The notes: generated by a model not told the origin, from the letters alone. 5,505 nucleotides of DNA from Bacillota bacterium (GCA_030668755.1 DAOVEW010000112.1:1-5505), one strand, 5' to 3'; counted from the stretch's first letter, positions 1 to 5,505 are shown. Program-made: numbers and translations.

Positions 1-156
1 GCCGGCGAGTCTGCTTCGGGGCCGCTTGACGCCTTTGGCCACCGCGGAGAGCTTGCCGCGCTGGCGGGTGTAGAGCACGAGGATGCGATCCGCCTCGCCG
101 AGATCGCGCTGGCGGATGACAACAGAGGAAACCCGATATAGGCGAACGCGCCTCAC
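1..156 (-). CDS. recO: DNA repair protein RecO, N-terminal fragment (runs off left edge)
   Basis: RecO is the recombination mediator that works with RecR to load RecA onto SSB-coated single-stranded DNA in the RecF pathway. Only the first 52 codons are visible, because the frame is still open at base 1. Translation from the GTG at 156-154 begins MRRVRLYRVSSVVI and continues through RQRDLGEADRILVLYT and GKLSAVAKGVKRPRSRLAG. This is the hallmark RecO N-terminal OB-fold pattern: a strand, then the DLGEADRI motif, a GKL turn, and the basic KG.KRP.SRL.G segment. GTG is chosen because no ATG, GTG or TTG lies in frame between it and base 220, and because it places the first OB strand at the family's usual distance from the N-terminus. 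A GGGAG stretch (168-172) lies 11 bases upstream, a rather long spacing, so the ribosome site is modest. The gene follows deoC after a 144 bp structured spacer and could be co-transcribed or separately promoted. Identity is firm despite the short fragment. Confidence 0.88.
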   Translation of the reverse strand, partial: MRRVRLYRVSSVVIRQRDLGEADRILVLYTRQRGKLSAVAKGVKRPRSRLAG

Positions 157-210
157 CGAACCACGCTCTCCCGCGCTTGCCGAGGGTCCAGGGACAAAGG
201 GCCGGAAGCC

Positions 211-295
211 ATTTCGAAATCCCGCATCGGGGGTTCGGGAGCCCGCGGATGGGCTCCCGTACAGGGCAGGGCGCTCCGTTTCGGGGTTTCGAAAT
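211..295. repeat. Nested inverted-repeat element in the deoC-recO spacer
   Basis: The outer arms are ATTTCGAAATCCCG (211-224) and CGGGGTTTCGAAAT (282-295). They are inverted copies matching at 13 of 14 positions. The odd pair (220 with 286) is a T.G wobble in plus-strand RNA but an A.C mismatch in the transcribed minus-strand RNA. Each arm also contains the self-complementary octamer TTTCGAAA (212-219 and 287-294). Between the arms sits a separate 9 bp perfect hairpin (236-259). The element starts only 5 bp after the deoC stop codon. It could be a transcript-end or processing structure, a pair of protein-binding sites, or one copy of a dispersed palindromic element. The sequence shows the symmetry directly; the function is unknown. 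Confidence 0.7.
236..259 (-). terminator. Strong GC hairpin after deoC, possible terminator without a T-tract
   Basis: CGGGAGCCC (236-244) and GGGCTCCCG (251-259) form a perfect 9 bp stem around the 6-base loop 245-250. In the direction of transcription it lies 41 bases beyond the deoC stop codon and 79 bases before the recO start. No U-run follows it on either strand (minus-strand continuation AACCCCCGATG), so it is not a textbook intrinsic terminator. GC-rich bacteria do use U-poor hairpins as weak terminators or as 3'-end stabilisers, so either role is possible. The hairpin itself is certain; the terminator label is tentative. Confidence 0.35.
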
Positions 296-300
296 AACCT

Positions 301-1023
301 CTACCGAAGGACTTCCTCGGTCAAGGCGCCCAGCGACTGATCGTAGGCTTCGACGATGGCCACGCCGGTGCTCGTGCCGATGCGATTGGCACCGGCGTTT
401 ATCAATGCCCCCGCCTGGCCGATGGTCCGGATGCCGCCGGCCGCCTTCACTCCCATCTCGCCACCGACGGCCTGTCGGATGTGCTTCACGTCCTCGACTG
501 TTACGCCGCGGGGGCCGCGGCCCGTGCAGGTCTTGATGAAGTCTGCGCCGACCGCCTTGGCGATACGAGAGACGCGAGTTTGCTCGTCGCGGCTGGTAAG
601 TCCGACCTCGATGATAGCCTTCGTTAAAATGTCATCGCCGTCCTCAGTGAGGCCGGCGAGACGTGCGGCAGTGACGATTTCGTCGAGATCGCGCTGCACC
701 GCGACGTAGTCGTGGGATTTGATGGCGGAGATATTGACGACGATGTCAAGCTCAATGGCGCCTGCGCTGATGGCATGGCGGGCCTCATAGGCTTTGACCT
801 GAGTGGCAGCGGCGCCGAAAGGATAGGAGATCACCGTACCCACTTTCGCGTCCGAGTTCCGGAGTCTCTTCTCTGCGAGGTGACACCAGAACGGCAGAAC
901 GACGACGCAGGCGAAGTGGAATTCTATTGCCTCATCGCAGTAGCGCAGGACGTCGTCCCCAGTAGCATCAGGGCGCAGGATGGAGTGATCGATCATCTTC
1001 GCCAGGGCGATCCTCGAGAACAT
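301..1023 (-). CDS. deoC: Deoxyribose-phosphate aldolase
   Basis: This class I aldolase cleaves 2-deoxyribose-5-phosphate to glyceraldehyde-3-phosphate and acetaldehyde in deoxynucleoside catabolism; it is cytosolic. The 240-residue protein is a (beta/alpha)8 barrel of usual length. Family landmarks appear in order: IDHSILRP (11-18), VISYPFGA (64-71), ELD (91-93, with D93 matching the proton-relay Asp), KAIIEVG (135-141), DFIKTCTG (161-168, with K164 the expected Schiff-base lysine), VKAAGGIRT (192-200, with K193 the second active-site lysine), and GTST (216-219) at the phosphate site. Deviations from common family sequences are KTCTG for the usual KTSTG, a GRGPRG loop straight after it, AGG for the commoner SGG, and no C-terminal catalytic Tyr like that of the E. 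coli enzyme. The ATG at 1023-1021 is supported by AAGGG five bases upstream. The gene stands 48 bp after trpA, so read-through from the trp message is plausible. A related DeoC-superfamily aldolase with another substrate is the main alternative. Confidence 0.9.
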   Translation of the reverse strand: MFSRIALAKMIDHSILRPDATGDDVLRYCDEAIEFHFACVVVLPFWCHLAEKRLRNSDAKVGTVISYPFGAAATQVKAYEARHAISAGAIELDIVVNISAIKSHDYVAVQRDLDEIVTAARLAGLTEDGDDILTKAIIEVGLTSRDEQTRVSRIAKAVGADFIKTCTGRGPRGVTVEDVKHIRQAVGGEMGVKAAGGIRTIGQAGALINAGANRIGTSTGVAIVEAYDQSLGALTEEVLR

Positions 1024-1044
1024 GATATCCCTTTCCGATATCCC
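1024..1044 (-). repeat. Direct repeat of GGGATATC just upstream of deoC
   Basis: On the minus strand GGGATATC occurs twice, at 1044-1037 and 1031-1024, offset by 13 bases and separated by GGAAA. The inner GATATC hexamers are palindromic. The copy nearest the gene includes part of the deoC ribosome binding site and abuts its ATG. The repeat is plain in the sequence. Whether it is a regulator site or chance is not known. Confidence 0.5.
1029..1033 (-). promoter_or_regulatory. Ribosome binding site of deoC
   Basis: AAGGG lies five bases before the deoC ATG, within the purine-rich stretch GGAAAGGGA. It fixes the start codon and shows that deoC can be translated independently, unlike the coupled trpF and trpA starts upstream. 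Confidence 0.7.
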
Positions 1045-1071
1045 CCTCGCCTGCCCTCCCGGTGAATCCCG

Positions 1072-1893
1072 CTACGGTCCCGGGCCCGCCGCTTTGAGGC
1101 CTCGAGCGGCCTCCTTCAACTCGCTTACGAAGCCCGCGACCATCTGAGCAAGTCCCGCCGAACTCTGCTCCCGATCGATCAGTGAGACTACGGCGCTACC
1201 GACGACTGCGCCGTCCGCCAGACGACACACCTCGGCCACATGGTCCGGCCGAGACACTCCGAATCCTACCGCGACCGGCTTCGCGGTCTCCGCCCGGATT
1301 CGGCCGACCAGGTCGGCCAGGTCAGGCGGGAGCTCATCCCGCGCGCCAGTCACTCCCATCCGAGAAACACAGTACACAAAACCGGTGGCAACTGCAACCA
1401 CTTTTTTCACGCGGGCGGCCGGACTGGTTGGGGCAAGCAAGAAAATGGTGTCCAGCCCGCTGCCGCGGGCCGCGGCGATCCAGTCGTCCGCGTCCTCCGG
1501 CGGCAGGTCGGTTACAATCACCCCATCTACACCCGCGGCCGCGCTCTGTCGCGCGAACTCCTCTACCCCGAACCGCCAGATCGGATTGTAGCACGTCATC
1601 AACACGAGGGGAACATCGCGCTCGGCGCGGAACGCGGCGGCCATTTCGAGCACCTGGGCCGGCGTGACTTTCTCGGCAAGCGCGCGCTGGGAGGCTGCCT
1701 GAATGACGGCTCCGTCGGCCAGCGGATCGGAGAATGGAATGCCCAGCTCGACGATATCCGCGCCCGCATCGGCGACCGACCGCAGAAGCTCCGCGCACTG
1801 ATCGGGCGTAGGGTGTCCGGCCACGAGAAAGACGATCAGGGCGCCCTGGCCGGCGCCGGCCAGCGCTTCGAAGCGAGCGGAGATGCGGCTCAT
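1072..1893 (-). CDS. trpA: Tryptophan synthase alpha chain
   Basis: The alpha subunit splits indole-3-glycerol phosphate into glyceraldehyde-3-phosphate and indole. Indole is channelled to the beta subunit in the alpha2beta2 complex. The 273-residue length and the numbering match the enterobacterial enzyme closely: the catalytic pair E49 and D60 sits in [13 protein letters not shown] (49-61). CYNPI (101-105), VTDLPPEDA (127-135), [12 protein letters not shown] (174-185, the flexible loop-6 region), GFGVS (210-214) and GSAVV (232-236, phosphate binding) follow in the expected order. The tail after about residue 260 is Ala/Gly/Pro-rich and looks unstructured. The ATG at 1893-1891 overlaps the trpB TGA as ATGA, giving one-to-one coupled synthesis of the two subunits, and GGGA sits just upstream as a ribosome site. 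The gene ends with TAG, 48 bp before deoC. Confidence 0.97.
   Translation of the reverse strand: MSRISARFEALAGAGQGALIVFLVAGHPTPDQCAELLRSVADAGADIVELGIPFSDPLADGAVIQAASQRALAEKVTPAQVLEMAAAFRAERDVPLVLMTCYNPIWRFGVEEFARQSAAAGVDGVIVTDLPPEDADDWIAAARGSGLDTIFLLAPTSPAARVKKVVAVATGFVYCVSRMGVTGARDELPPDLADLVGRIRAETAKPVAVGFGVSRPDHVAEVCRLADGAVVGSAVVSLIDREQSSAGLAQMVAGFVSELKEAARGLKAAGPGP
1846..1863. repeat. 18 bp perfect palindrome inside the trpA 5' region
   Basis: CTGGCCGGCGCCGGCCAG reads identically on both strands. It coincides exactly with trpA codons 11-16 (Leu-Ala-Gly-Ala-Gly-Gln), 30 bases after the ATG. In RNA it could fold only with strain, because there is no loop unless the centre opens. It probably results from GC-biased codons in an Ala-Gly stretch, but perfect symmetry of this length is worth noting. 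Confidence 0.5.
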
Positions 1894-3098
1894 TCGTCCC
1901 GCTCCGCCATCACCCGCTGCACCTCGCCGATGTCCTTGTCACCGCGGCCCGAGAGGTTGACGAGGACTACCGTCTCCGGAGGCAGTTCCCGCGCGAGCTC
2001 CATGGCGTAGGCTACCGCGTGCGCGCTCTCGAGCGCCGGCATGATCCCCTCGAGCCGGCTGAGGGCGTCCAAGGCCGCCAGTGCCTCGGCGTCGGTGGCG
2101 GCGACGTACTCGGCCCGTCCGGCCGACTGGAGGTAGGCGTGCTCCGGCCCGACGCCGGGGTAGTCCAGGCCGGCGGCGACGGAGTGAGTCGTCCGAATCT
2201 GCCCTTCGGGGGTCTGGAGGACCTTGCTGCGGGCCCCGTGGAGCACGCCCTCGGACCCGGCCGCGAGGGAGGCCGCGTGCTGGCCGGTTGCGAGCCCTCG
2301 GCCTGCGGCCTCGACCCCTATCATACGAACGTCGTCTTGCAGGAACGGGTGGAAGAGGCCGATGGCGTTGCTGCCGCCGCCGACACAGGCCACCAGGTAG
2401 TCGGGAAGGCGCCCGGTCTGGGCCAGGATCTGTTCCCTCGCCTCCCGGCCGATGACGGACTGGAAGTTGCGCACCATCGTCGGATACGGGTGCGGCCCGG
2501 CGGCCGTGCCGAACAAGTAGTAAGTCGTTTCGGCAGCGGCCATCCAGACCCGGAAGGCTTCGTTGATGGCGTCCTTCAGCGTGCGGCTGCCCGAGTCCAC
2601 GGGGATGACATTTGCGCCGAGCAACTGCATCCGGTAGACGTTGAGGGCCTGGCGGCGGATATCCTCCTCACCCATATAGACGTCGCAGGCCATGCCGAAG
2701 AGGGCGGCCACGGTTGCGGTTGCGACCCCGTGCTGGCCGGCGCCGGTCTCGGCCATGAGCTTCTTGCGGTCCATCCGGCGCGCCAGGAGTGCCTGGCCGA
2801 TGGCGTTGTTGAGCTTGTGGGAGCCGGTGTGGCAGAGATCCTCGCGTTTGAGGTAGATCTGCGCGCCGCGGCAGTGCTCGGTGAGGCGGCGGCAGAGGTA
2901 GATGGGAGTGGGACGGCCGACGTAGTCCCGAAGATATGCCTGCATCTCCTGCTGGAAGTCGGGGTCTTCGCGCGCCTGCTCATAGGCGGCGGCCACCTCC
3001 GTCAGCGGGGCCATGAGGGTCTCCGGAACGAAGATGCCGCCAAAGGGGCCGAAGTGGGTTCTGTCGGCGGTCTCGGACTGCCTGCGCTGCGCGGCCAT
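1890..3098 (-). CDS. trpB: Tryptophan synthase beta chain
   Basis: The PLP-dependent beta subunit condenses indole with L-serine to give L-tryptophan. The 402-residue protein is of the TrpB1 type that partners TrpA, in keeping with trpA being adjacent. Key features are the N-terminal [13 protein letters not shown] (16-28), [16 protein letters not shown] (84-99, with K95 the PLP Schiff-base lysine), AETGAGQHG (116-124, with catalytic E117), GGGSNA (240-245, PLP phosphate binding), [15 protein letters not shown] (309-323), PALES (354-358) and NLSGRGDKD (381-389, with S383 facing the PLP ring nitrogen). The ATG at 3098-3096 is chosen because the family's FGPFGG motif starts about 16 residues later. 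A GTG at 3206 in the same frame would add 36 residues lying wholly on trpF coding sequence. Only one base separates the trpF stop from this ATG, and the ribosome site is weak (CGGGA), so translation probably depends on ribosomes finishing trpF. Confidence 0.97.
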   Translation of the reverse strand: MAAQRRQSETADRTHFGPFGGIFVPETLMAPLTEVAAAYEQAREDPDFQQEMQAYLRDYVGRPTPIYLCRRLTEHCRGAQIYLKREDLCHTGSHKLNNAIGQALLARRMDRKKLMAETGAGQHGVATATVAALFGMACDVYMGEEDIRRQALNVYRMQLLGANVIPVDSGSRTLKDAINEAFRVWMAAAETTYYLFGTAAGPHPYPTMVRNFQSVIGREAREQILAQTGRLPDYLVACVGGGSNAIGLFHPFLQDDVRMIGVEAAGRGLATGQHAASLAAGSEGVLHGARSKVLQTPEGQIRTTHSVAAGLDYPGVGPEHAYLQSAGRAEYVAATDAEALAALDALSRLEGIMPALESAHAVAYAMELARELPPETVVLVNLSGRGDKDIGEVQRVMAERDE

Positions 3099-3099
3099 G

Positions 3100-3732
3100 T
3101 CAGCGGATCCCGAGGTCGACCGCGCGCACGGCCGCGACAAACCGCGCCAGCTTCTCGTGGTCCTTGCGGCCGGGCGCGGACTCCACCCCGGTGCTGACGT
3201 CCACACCGTACGGCCGCACCGCCGCCACCACCTCGCCGACGTTATCCGCCGTCAAGCCGCCCGCCATAATCACACGGTAACCTTCCTGCACCAACCGGGA
3301 GGCCAACGCCGGATCGAAGCGACGGCCGGTCCCTCCCGCGCGCCCCGCCACATATGTGTCGAGGAGAATGGCTCTCGCCCCTTTATACCGGGCCACGTCG
3401 GCGCCGTCAAGTGTCCCGCGCACCCGGACCACGTTGACGACCGAGTAGGGCGCGAGCGAACCGGCGTAGTCCGCCGACTCCCCGCCGTGGAGTTGAGCCA
3501 CCGTGCACCCGCTCACCTCGAGGACGCGCCGCACCTCCTCAGCCGGCCGATCCACGAACACGCCGACCGCAGTGATGAACGGCCCCAGCCTACGCGTGAT
3601 TTCCCCTGCTTTCTCGGGCGTGATTCGCCGCGGGCTCTCGGCGAAGACGAACCCGAGCGCGTCTGCGCCGGACTGCACCGCGCACTGCGCGTCCTCGTAG
3701 TTGGTTATCCCGCAGATCTTTATCCGAGTCAT
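3100..3732 (-). CDS. trpF: Phosphoribosylanthranilate isomerase
   Basis: This cytosolic TIM-barrel enzyme performs the Amadori rearrangement of N-(5-phosphoribosyl)anthranilate to 1-(o-carboxyphenylamino)-1-deoxyribulose-5-phosphate. The 210-residue protein carries KICGIT (5-10, with general base C7), GFVFAESPR (27-35), AVGVFVD (55-61), AQLHGGE (79-85), LLDT (123-126, with general acid D125), GGTGRRFD (133-140), [10 protein letters not shown] (156-165) and DVSTGVE (178-184) followed by PGRKD (187-191). Most homologues read FDW after the GTG turn, but this one reads FDP. The ATG at 3732-3730 overlaps the trpC stop as ATGA, and a G-rich GGGGGAG lies immediately upstream. It is a monofunctional enzyme, not fused to TrpC as in enterobacteria. 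A longer open frame reaching back to 4038 runs through trpC and is not used. Confidence 0.96.
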   Translation of the reverse strand: MTRIKICGITNYEDAQCAVQSGADALGFVFAESPRRITPEKAGEITRRLGPFITAVGVFVDRPAEEVRRVLEVSGCTVAQLHGGESADYAGSLAPYSVVNVVRVRGTLDGADVARYKGARAILLDTYVAGRAGGTGRRFDPALASRLVQEGYRVIMAGGLTADNVGEVVAAVRPYGVDVSTGVESAPGRKDHEKLARFVAAVRAVDLGIR

Positions 3733-4499
3733 GTCTCCCCCAGCAGCTCCCCGATCTTCGCCGCGGGGTCGTCCGCCGCCATCAGCGCCTCGCCGACGAG
3801 CATGGCATCCACGCCCGCGTCCGCGAGCCGTCGCACGTCCTCCCCTGTGCGAATACCGCTCTCTGAGACCACCAACACCCCCTCCGGCACGAGCGGCCGG
3901 AGCCGCAGCGTGGTGTCCAGCGACACCTCGAATGTCCGCAGGTCCCGGTTGTTGATGCCGAGGATCTCCGCGCCGCTCTCCAGCGCGCGCTCGAGTTCCG
4001 CCTCGTCGTGCACCTCGACGAGTGCGGCCTGGCCGCACTGCCCGGCGAGCCCGCTAAGTCGCCGGAGCCCAGCAGCGTCGAGCGCTGCCGCAATGAGCAG
4101 GAGGCAGTCGGGGCCGTCGGGGCCAGCCGACTCGGCGATCTGGCACTCGTCTATGATGAAGTCTTTGCGCAGAACAGGCAAGGAGCACGCCTCCCGCGCG
4201 ACGACCACGTCCTGCAGCGACCCGCCGAAGAAGTGAGAATCGGCGAGCACCGACACGGCGGAGGCGCCTGCGCGGGCGTAGGTTCGCGCCAACTGGACCG
4301 GGTCAGCTCCGGGACATATCTCGCCCCGGGAGGGCGACCGTCGCTTGAACTCCGCGATCAGGGAGACGCCTTCGCCGCGCAGGGCCGCGGGGAAGTCGCG
4401 GCGAGACGGCGGGTGCGCGGGCGGGTGCCAGTCACCATATCGCTGCCGCAGTGGCGCGATCTCCTTGCGCTTATGATCGAGAATGCGGTCGAGAATCAC
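3729..4499 (-). CDS. trpC: Indole-3-glycerol phosphate synthase
   Basis: The enzyme decarboxylates and cyclises the TrpF product to indole-3-glycerol phosphate, the substrate of TrpA. The 256-residue monofunctional TIM barrel begins MILDRILDHKRKEIA, a usual N-terminal helix for bacterial TrpC. It carries LIAEFKRRSPSRG (47-59, with E50 and catalytic K52), LADSHFFGGS (85-94), VLRKDFIID (109-117, with general acid K112), LVEVHDEAEL (160-169, with E162), GINNRDLRTF (181-190, with the substrate-binding Asn pair 183-184) and SESGI (212-216), then LVGEALM (234-240) at the phosphate site. The start is GTG at 4499-4497, chosen for the strong AAGGAG six bases upstream and the normal N-terminal length. 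The stop overlaps the trpF start as ATGA. The enzyme follows trpD by 20 bp. Confidence 0.97.
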   Translation of the reverse strand: MILDRILDHKRKEIAPLRQRYGDWHPPAHPPSRRDFPAALRGEGVSLIAEFKRRSPSRGEICPGADPVQLARTYARAGASAVSVLADSHFFGGSLQDVVVAREACSLPVLRKDFIIDECQIAESAGPDGPDCLLLIAAALDAAGLRRLSGLAGQCGQAALVEVHDEAELERALESGAEILGINNRDLRTFEVSLDTTLRLRPLVPEGVLVVSESGIRTGEDVRRLADAGVDAMLVGEALMAADDPAAKIGELLGET

Positions 4500-4505
4500 G
4501 CGGGG

Positions 4506-4511
4506 CTCCTT
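4506..4511 (-). promoter_or_regulatory. Near-consensus ribosome binding site fixing the trpC GTG start
   Basis: AAGGAG, complementary to the 16S anti-Shine-Dalgarno, sits exactly six bases before the GTG at 4499 and inside the 20 bp trpD-trpC gap. It is the strongest such site in the window and may compensate for the GTG start. An ATG at 4516-4514 is out of frame and stops after six codons. Confidence 0.75.
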
Positions 4512-4519
4512 CGCATGGC

Positions 4520-5505
4520 CTAGAATGCCTGAAGCTGGTGAAGCTTGCCGAGCGCGGCCCCGGAGTCGATGGACTCGGCTGCGATGGGAACGGCTTCTTG
4601 CAGTGTATCGGCATTGCCGCCGACGGCGATGGCCGCGGCCGCGTTCATGACGACCATGTCTCGCGCGGGGCAGTCCTCACCCTCCAGAATGCTCACGAGA
4701 AGCGCGGCGTTCTCCCGGGGACTGCGCCCCGCCACGTGGTCGGGGCCGTCCGCCCGGCGGAGGCCGAGATCTTCGGGCGTGACCTCGTAGCTATGGAGGT
4801 CGCCGTCCCGCAGCTCAGTGACGTGTGTCTCGGCAAAGGTCGAGAACTCGTCGAGCCCGCCGACGCCGTGCACGACGAACGCGCGCTGTGACCCTAGGTT
4901 ACGCAGGACGCCGCCGTGAAGCTGAGTGAGCGCGGGAGCGTAGACGCCGAGCACCTGGCCCTCAGCTCCCGCCGGGTTCGTGAGAGGGCCGAGCATGTTG
5001 AAGACGGTGCGCAGGCCCAGTTCCCGCCGAACGGGCATCGCGTGCTTCATGGCCGGGTGGTAAGAGGGCGCAAACATGAAGCCGATGCCTATGTCGTCCA
5101 CACACCGGACCACCTCCTCGGGGGTCAGGTCGAAGCGGATGTCGAGCGCCTCGAGGACGTCGGCGCTGCCGCACTTGCTGGTGACGGAGCGGTTGCCGTG
5201 CTTGGCGACGCCCACGCCCGCGCCCGCGGCGACGAAGGCGGCCGCTGTCGAGACGTTGAACGTCTTGATGGCGTCGCCGCCGGTGCCACACGTGTCGACG
5301 AGCGGACGCCGTTTCGGCTTGACCGGGCGCACGTGCTGCCGCATGACGCGCGCGAACTCGGTGACCTCCTCCACGGTCTCTCCCTTCATGCGCATGGCCA
5401 CCAGGAAGGCCGCGATCTGCACCGGGCTCGCCTCTCCGGACATGATGGCGGTCATGGCCGCGTTCGCCTCCTGAGAGGTCAAGTCGCCGCCATCGGCCGC
5501 CTTTC
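4520..5505 (-). CDS. trpD: Anthranilate phosphoribosyltransferase, missing only its extreme N-terminus
   Basis: TrpD transfers 5-phosphoribosyl from PRPP to anthranilate, the second committed step of tryptophan synthesis. The frame is open through the right edge: 327 residues are visible and the first full codon encodes Lys of KAADGGDLTSQEA. By comparison with family N-termini about eight to ten residues and the start codon lie outside. Numbering from that first Lys, the protein has a helical N-domain with IMSGE and FLVAMRMKGET, then DTCGTGGD (70-77, PRPP glycine loop), KTFNVSTAAAF (80-90), KHGNRSVTSKCGSAD (101-115), RTVFNMLGPLTNPAG (165-179, with anthranilate-binding Arg165), and VVHGVGGLDEFS (210-221, with the metal-binding Asp-Glu pair 218-219). 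This is a monofunctional TrpD with no visible glutamine amidotransferase fusion, although the missing N-terminus means this is not wholly excluded. A TTG at 5482 could be mistaken for the start but falls inside the conserved first helix. The gene ends TAG, 20 bp before trpC. Confidence 0.96.
   Translation of the reverse strand, partial: KAADGGDLTSQEANAAMTAIMSGEASPVQIAAFLVAMRMKGETVEEVTEFARVMRQHVRPVKPKRRPLVDTCGTGGDAIKTFNVSTAAAFVAAGAGVGVAKHGNRSVTSKCGSADVLEALDIRFDLTPEEVVRCVDDIGIGFMFAPSYHPAMKHAMPVRRELGLRTVFNMLGPLTNPAGAEGQVLGVYAPALTQLHGGVLRNLGSQRAFVVHGVGGLDEFSTFAETHVTELRDGDLHSYEVTPEDLGLRRADGPDHVAGRSPRENAALLVSILEGEDCPARDMVVMNAAAAIAVGGNADTLQEAVPIAAESIDSGAALGKLHQLQAF

Noticed and set aside
157..210. 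Possible recO promoter on the minus strand
   Set aside because: No convincing -35/-10 pair could be read. TTGTCC appears but no TATAAT-like box lies at suitable spacing.
83..340. Small plus-strand open frame across the recO-deoC spacer
   Set aside because: It overlaps recO and the deoC end in antisense, is Arg-rich, and is broken up by the inverted-repeat element. No ribosome site or homology pattern is visible.
1024..1071. Possible terminator between trpA and deoC
   Set aside because: There is no stable GC stem or T-run in the 48 bp gap, only the short GATATC repeat.
2019..3197. Long plus-strand open frame (392 codons) opposite trpB
   Set aside because: It lies antisense to a fully conserved trpB, has the Arg/Gly/Ala-rich composition typical of GC-rich shadow frames, and shows no recognisable motif.
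3099..3206. Upstream GTG start that would lengthen TrpB by 36 residues
   Set aside because: The extra residues are an out-of-frame reading of trpF and resemble no TrpB N-terminus. The ATG at 3098 gives the normal family start.
3733..4038. Upstream extension of trpF into trpC
   Set aside because: This is the wrong-frame reading of trpC. The ATG at 3732 directly precedes the KICGIT strand that begins all TrpF proteins.
3013..4236. Long plus-strand open frame (407 codons) opposite trpF and trpC
   Set aside because: It spans the antisense of two certain genes and their junction, and its predicted protein is low-complexity with no family resemblance.
4500..4519. Six-codon leader peptide upstream of trpC (ATG at 4516)
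   Set aside because: It contains no Trp codons and lies within the ribosome binding site region, so it cannot be a tryptophan attenuator peptide.
5480..5482. TTG as the true trpD start
   Set aside because: The conserved N-terminal helix continues upstream (KAADGGD before it) to the window edge, so the real start lies outside.

Overview
The window is a block of housekeeping metabolism from a GC-rich bacterium, with every gene on the minus strand. Transcription runs from the right edge (5505) to the left edge (1). In transcription order the genes are trpD (start beyond the right edge), trpC, trpF, trpB, trpA, deoC and the first 52 codons of recO (rest beyond the left edge). The heavy G/C third-position use and the RecO and TrpC sequence style would fit Armatimonadota or another deep-branching GC-rich lineage. 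No rRNA or other lineage marker is present, so that placement is a weak guess.

From 5505 to 1072 lie five tryptophan-biosynthesis genes in pathway-like order. They convert anthranilate to tryptophan: TrpD adds phosphoribosyl, TrpF isomerises, TrpC closes the indole ring, and TrpA/TrpB form tryptophan synthase. All appear intact over the visible length, with their recognisable catalytic residues. The joints are tight: trpD-trpC is a 20 bp gap with a near-consensus ribosome binding site, trpC-trpF is an ATGA overlap, trpF-trpB is a 1 bp gap, and trpB-trpA is an ATGA overlap. This indicates one polycistronic message with translational coupling. The operon promoter, any attenuator or T-box leader, and probably trpE/trpG lie to the right of the window.

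From 1071 to 301 comes deoC (deoxyribose-phosphate aldolase), 48 bp after trpA and with its own good ribosome binding site, so it may be read through from the trp message. From 300 to 157 is a 144 bp non-coding gap. It contains the one clearly non-coding structure seen: a 9 bp perfect hairpin (236-259) nested inside a 13/14-matching inverted repeat (211-224 and 282-295), whose arms each carry the palindrome TTTCGAAA. Then recO, the recombination mediator gene, begins with GTG at 156.

I found no mobile element, CRISPR array, tRNA, rRNA, defence system or other novel multi-gene system. The points worth a second look are the structured deoC-recO spacer, the attachment of deoC to a trp operon, and an unusual phosphate-loop sequence in DeoC.
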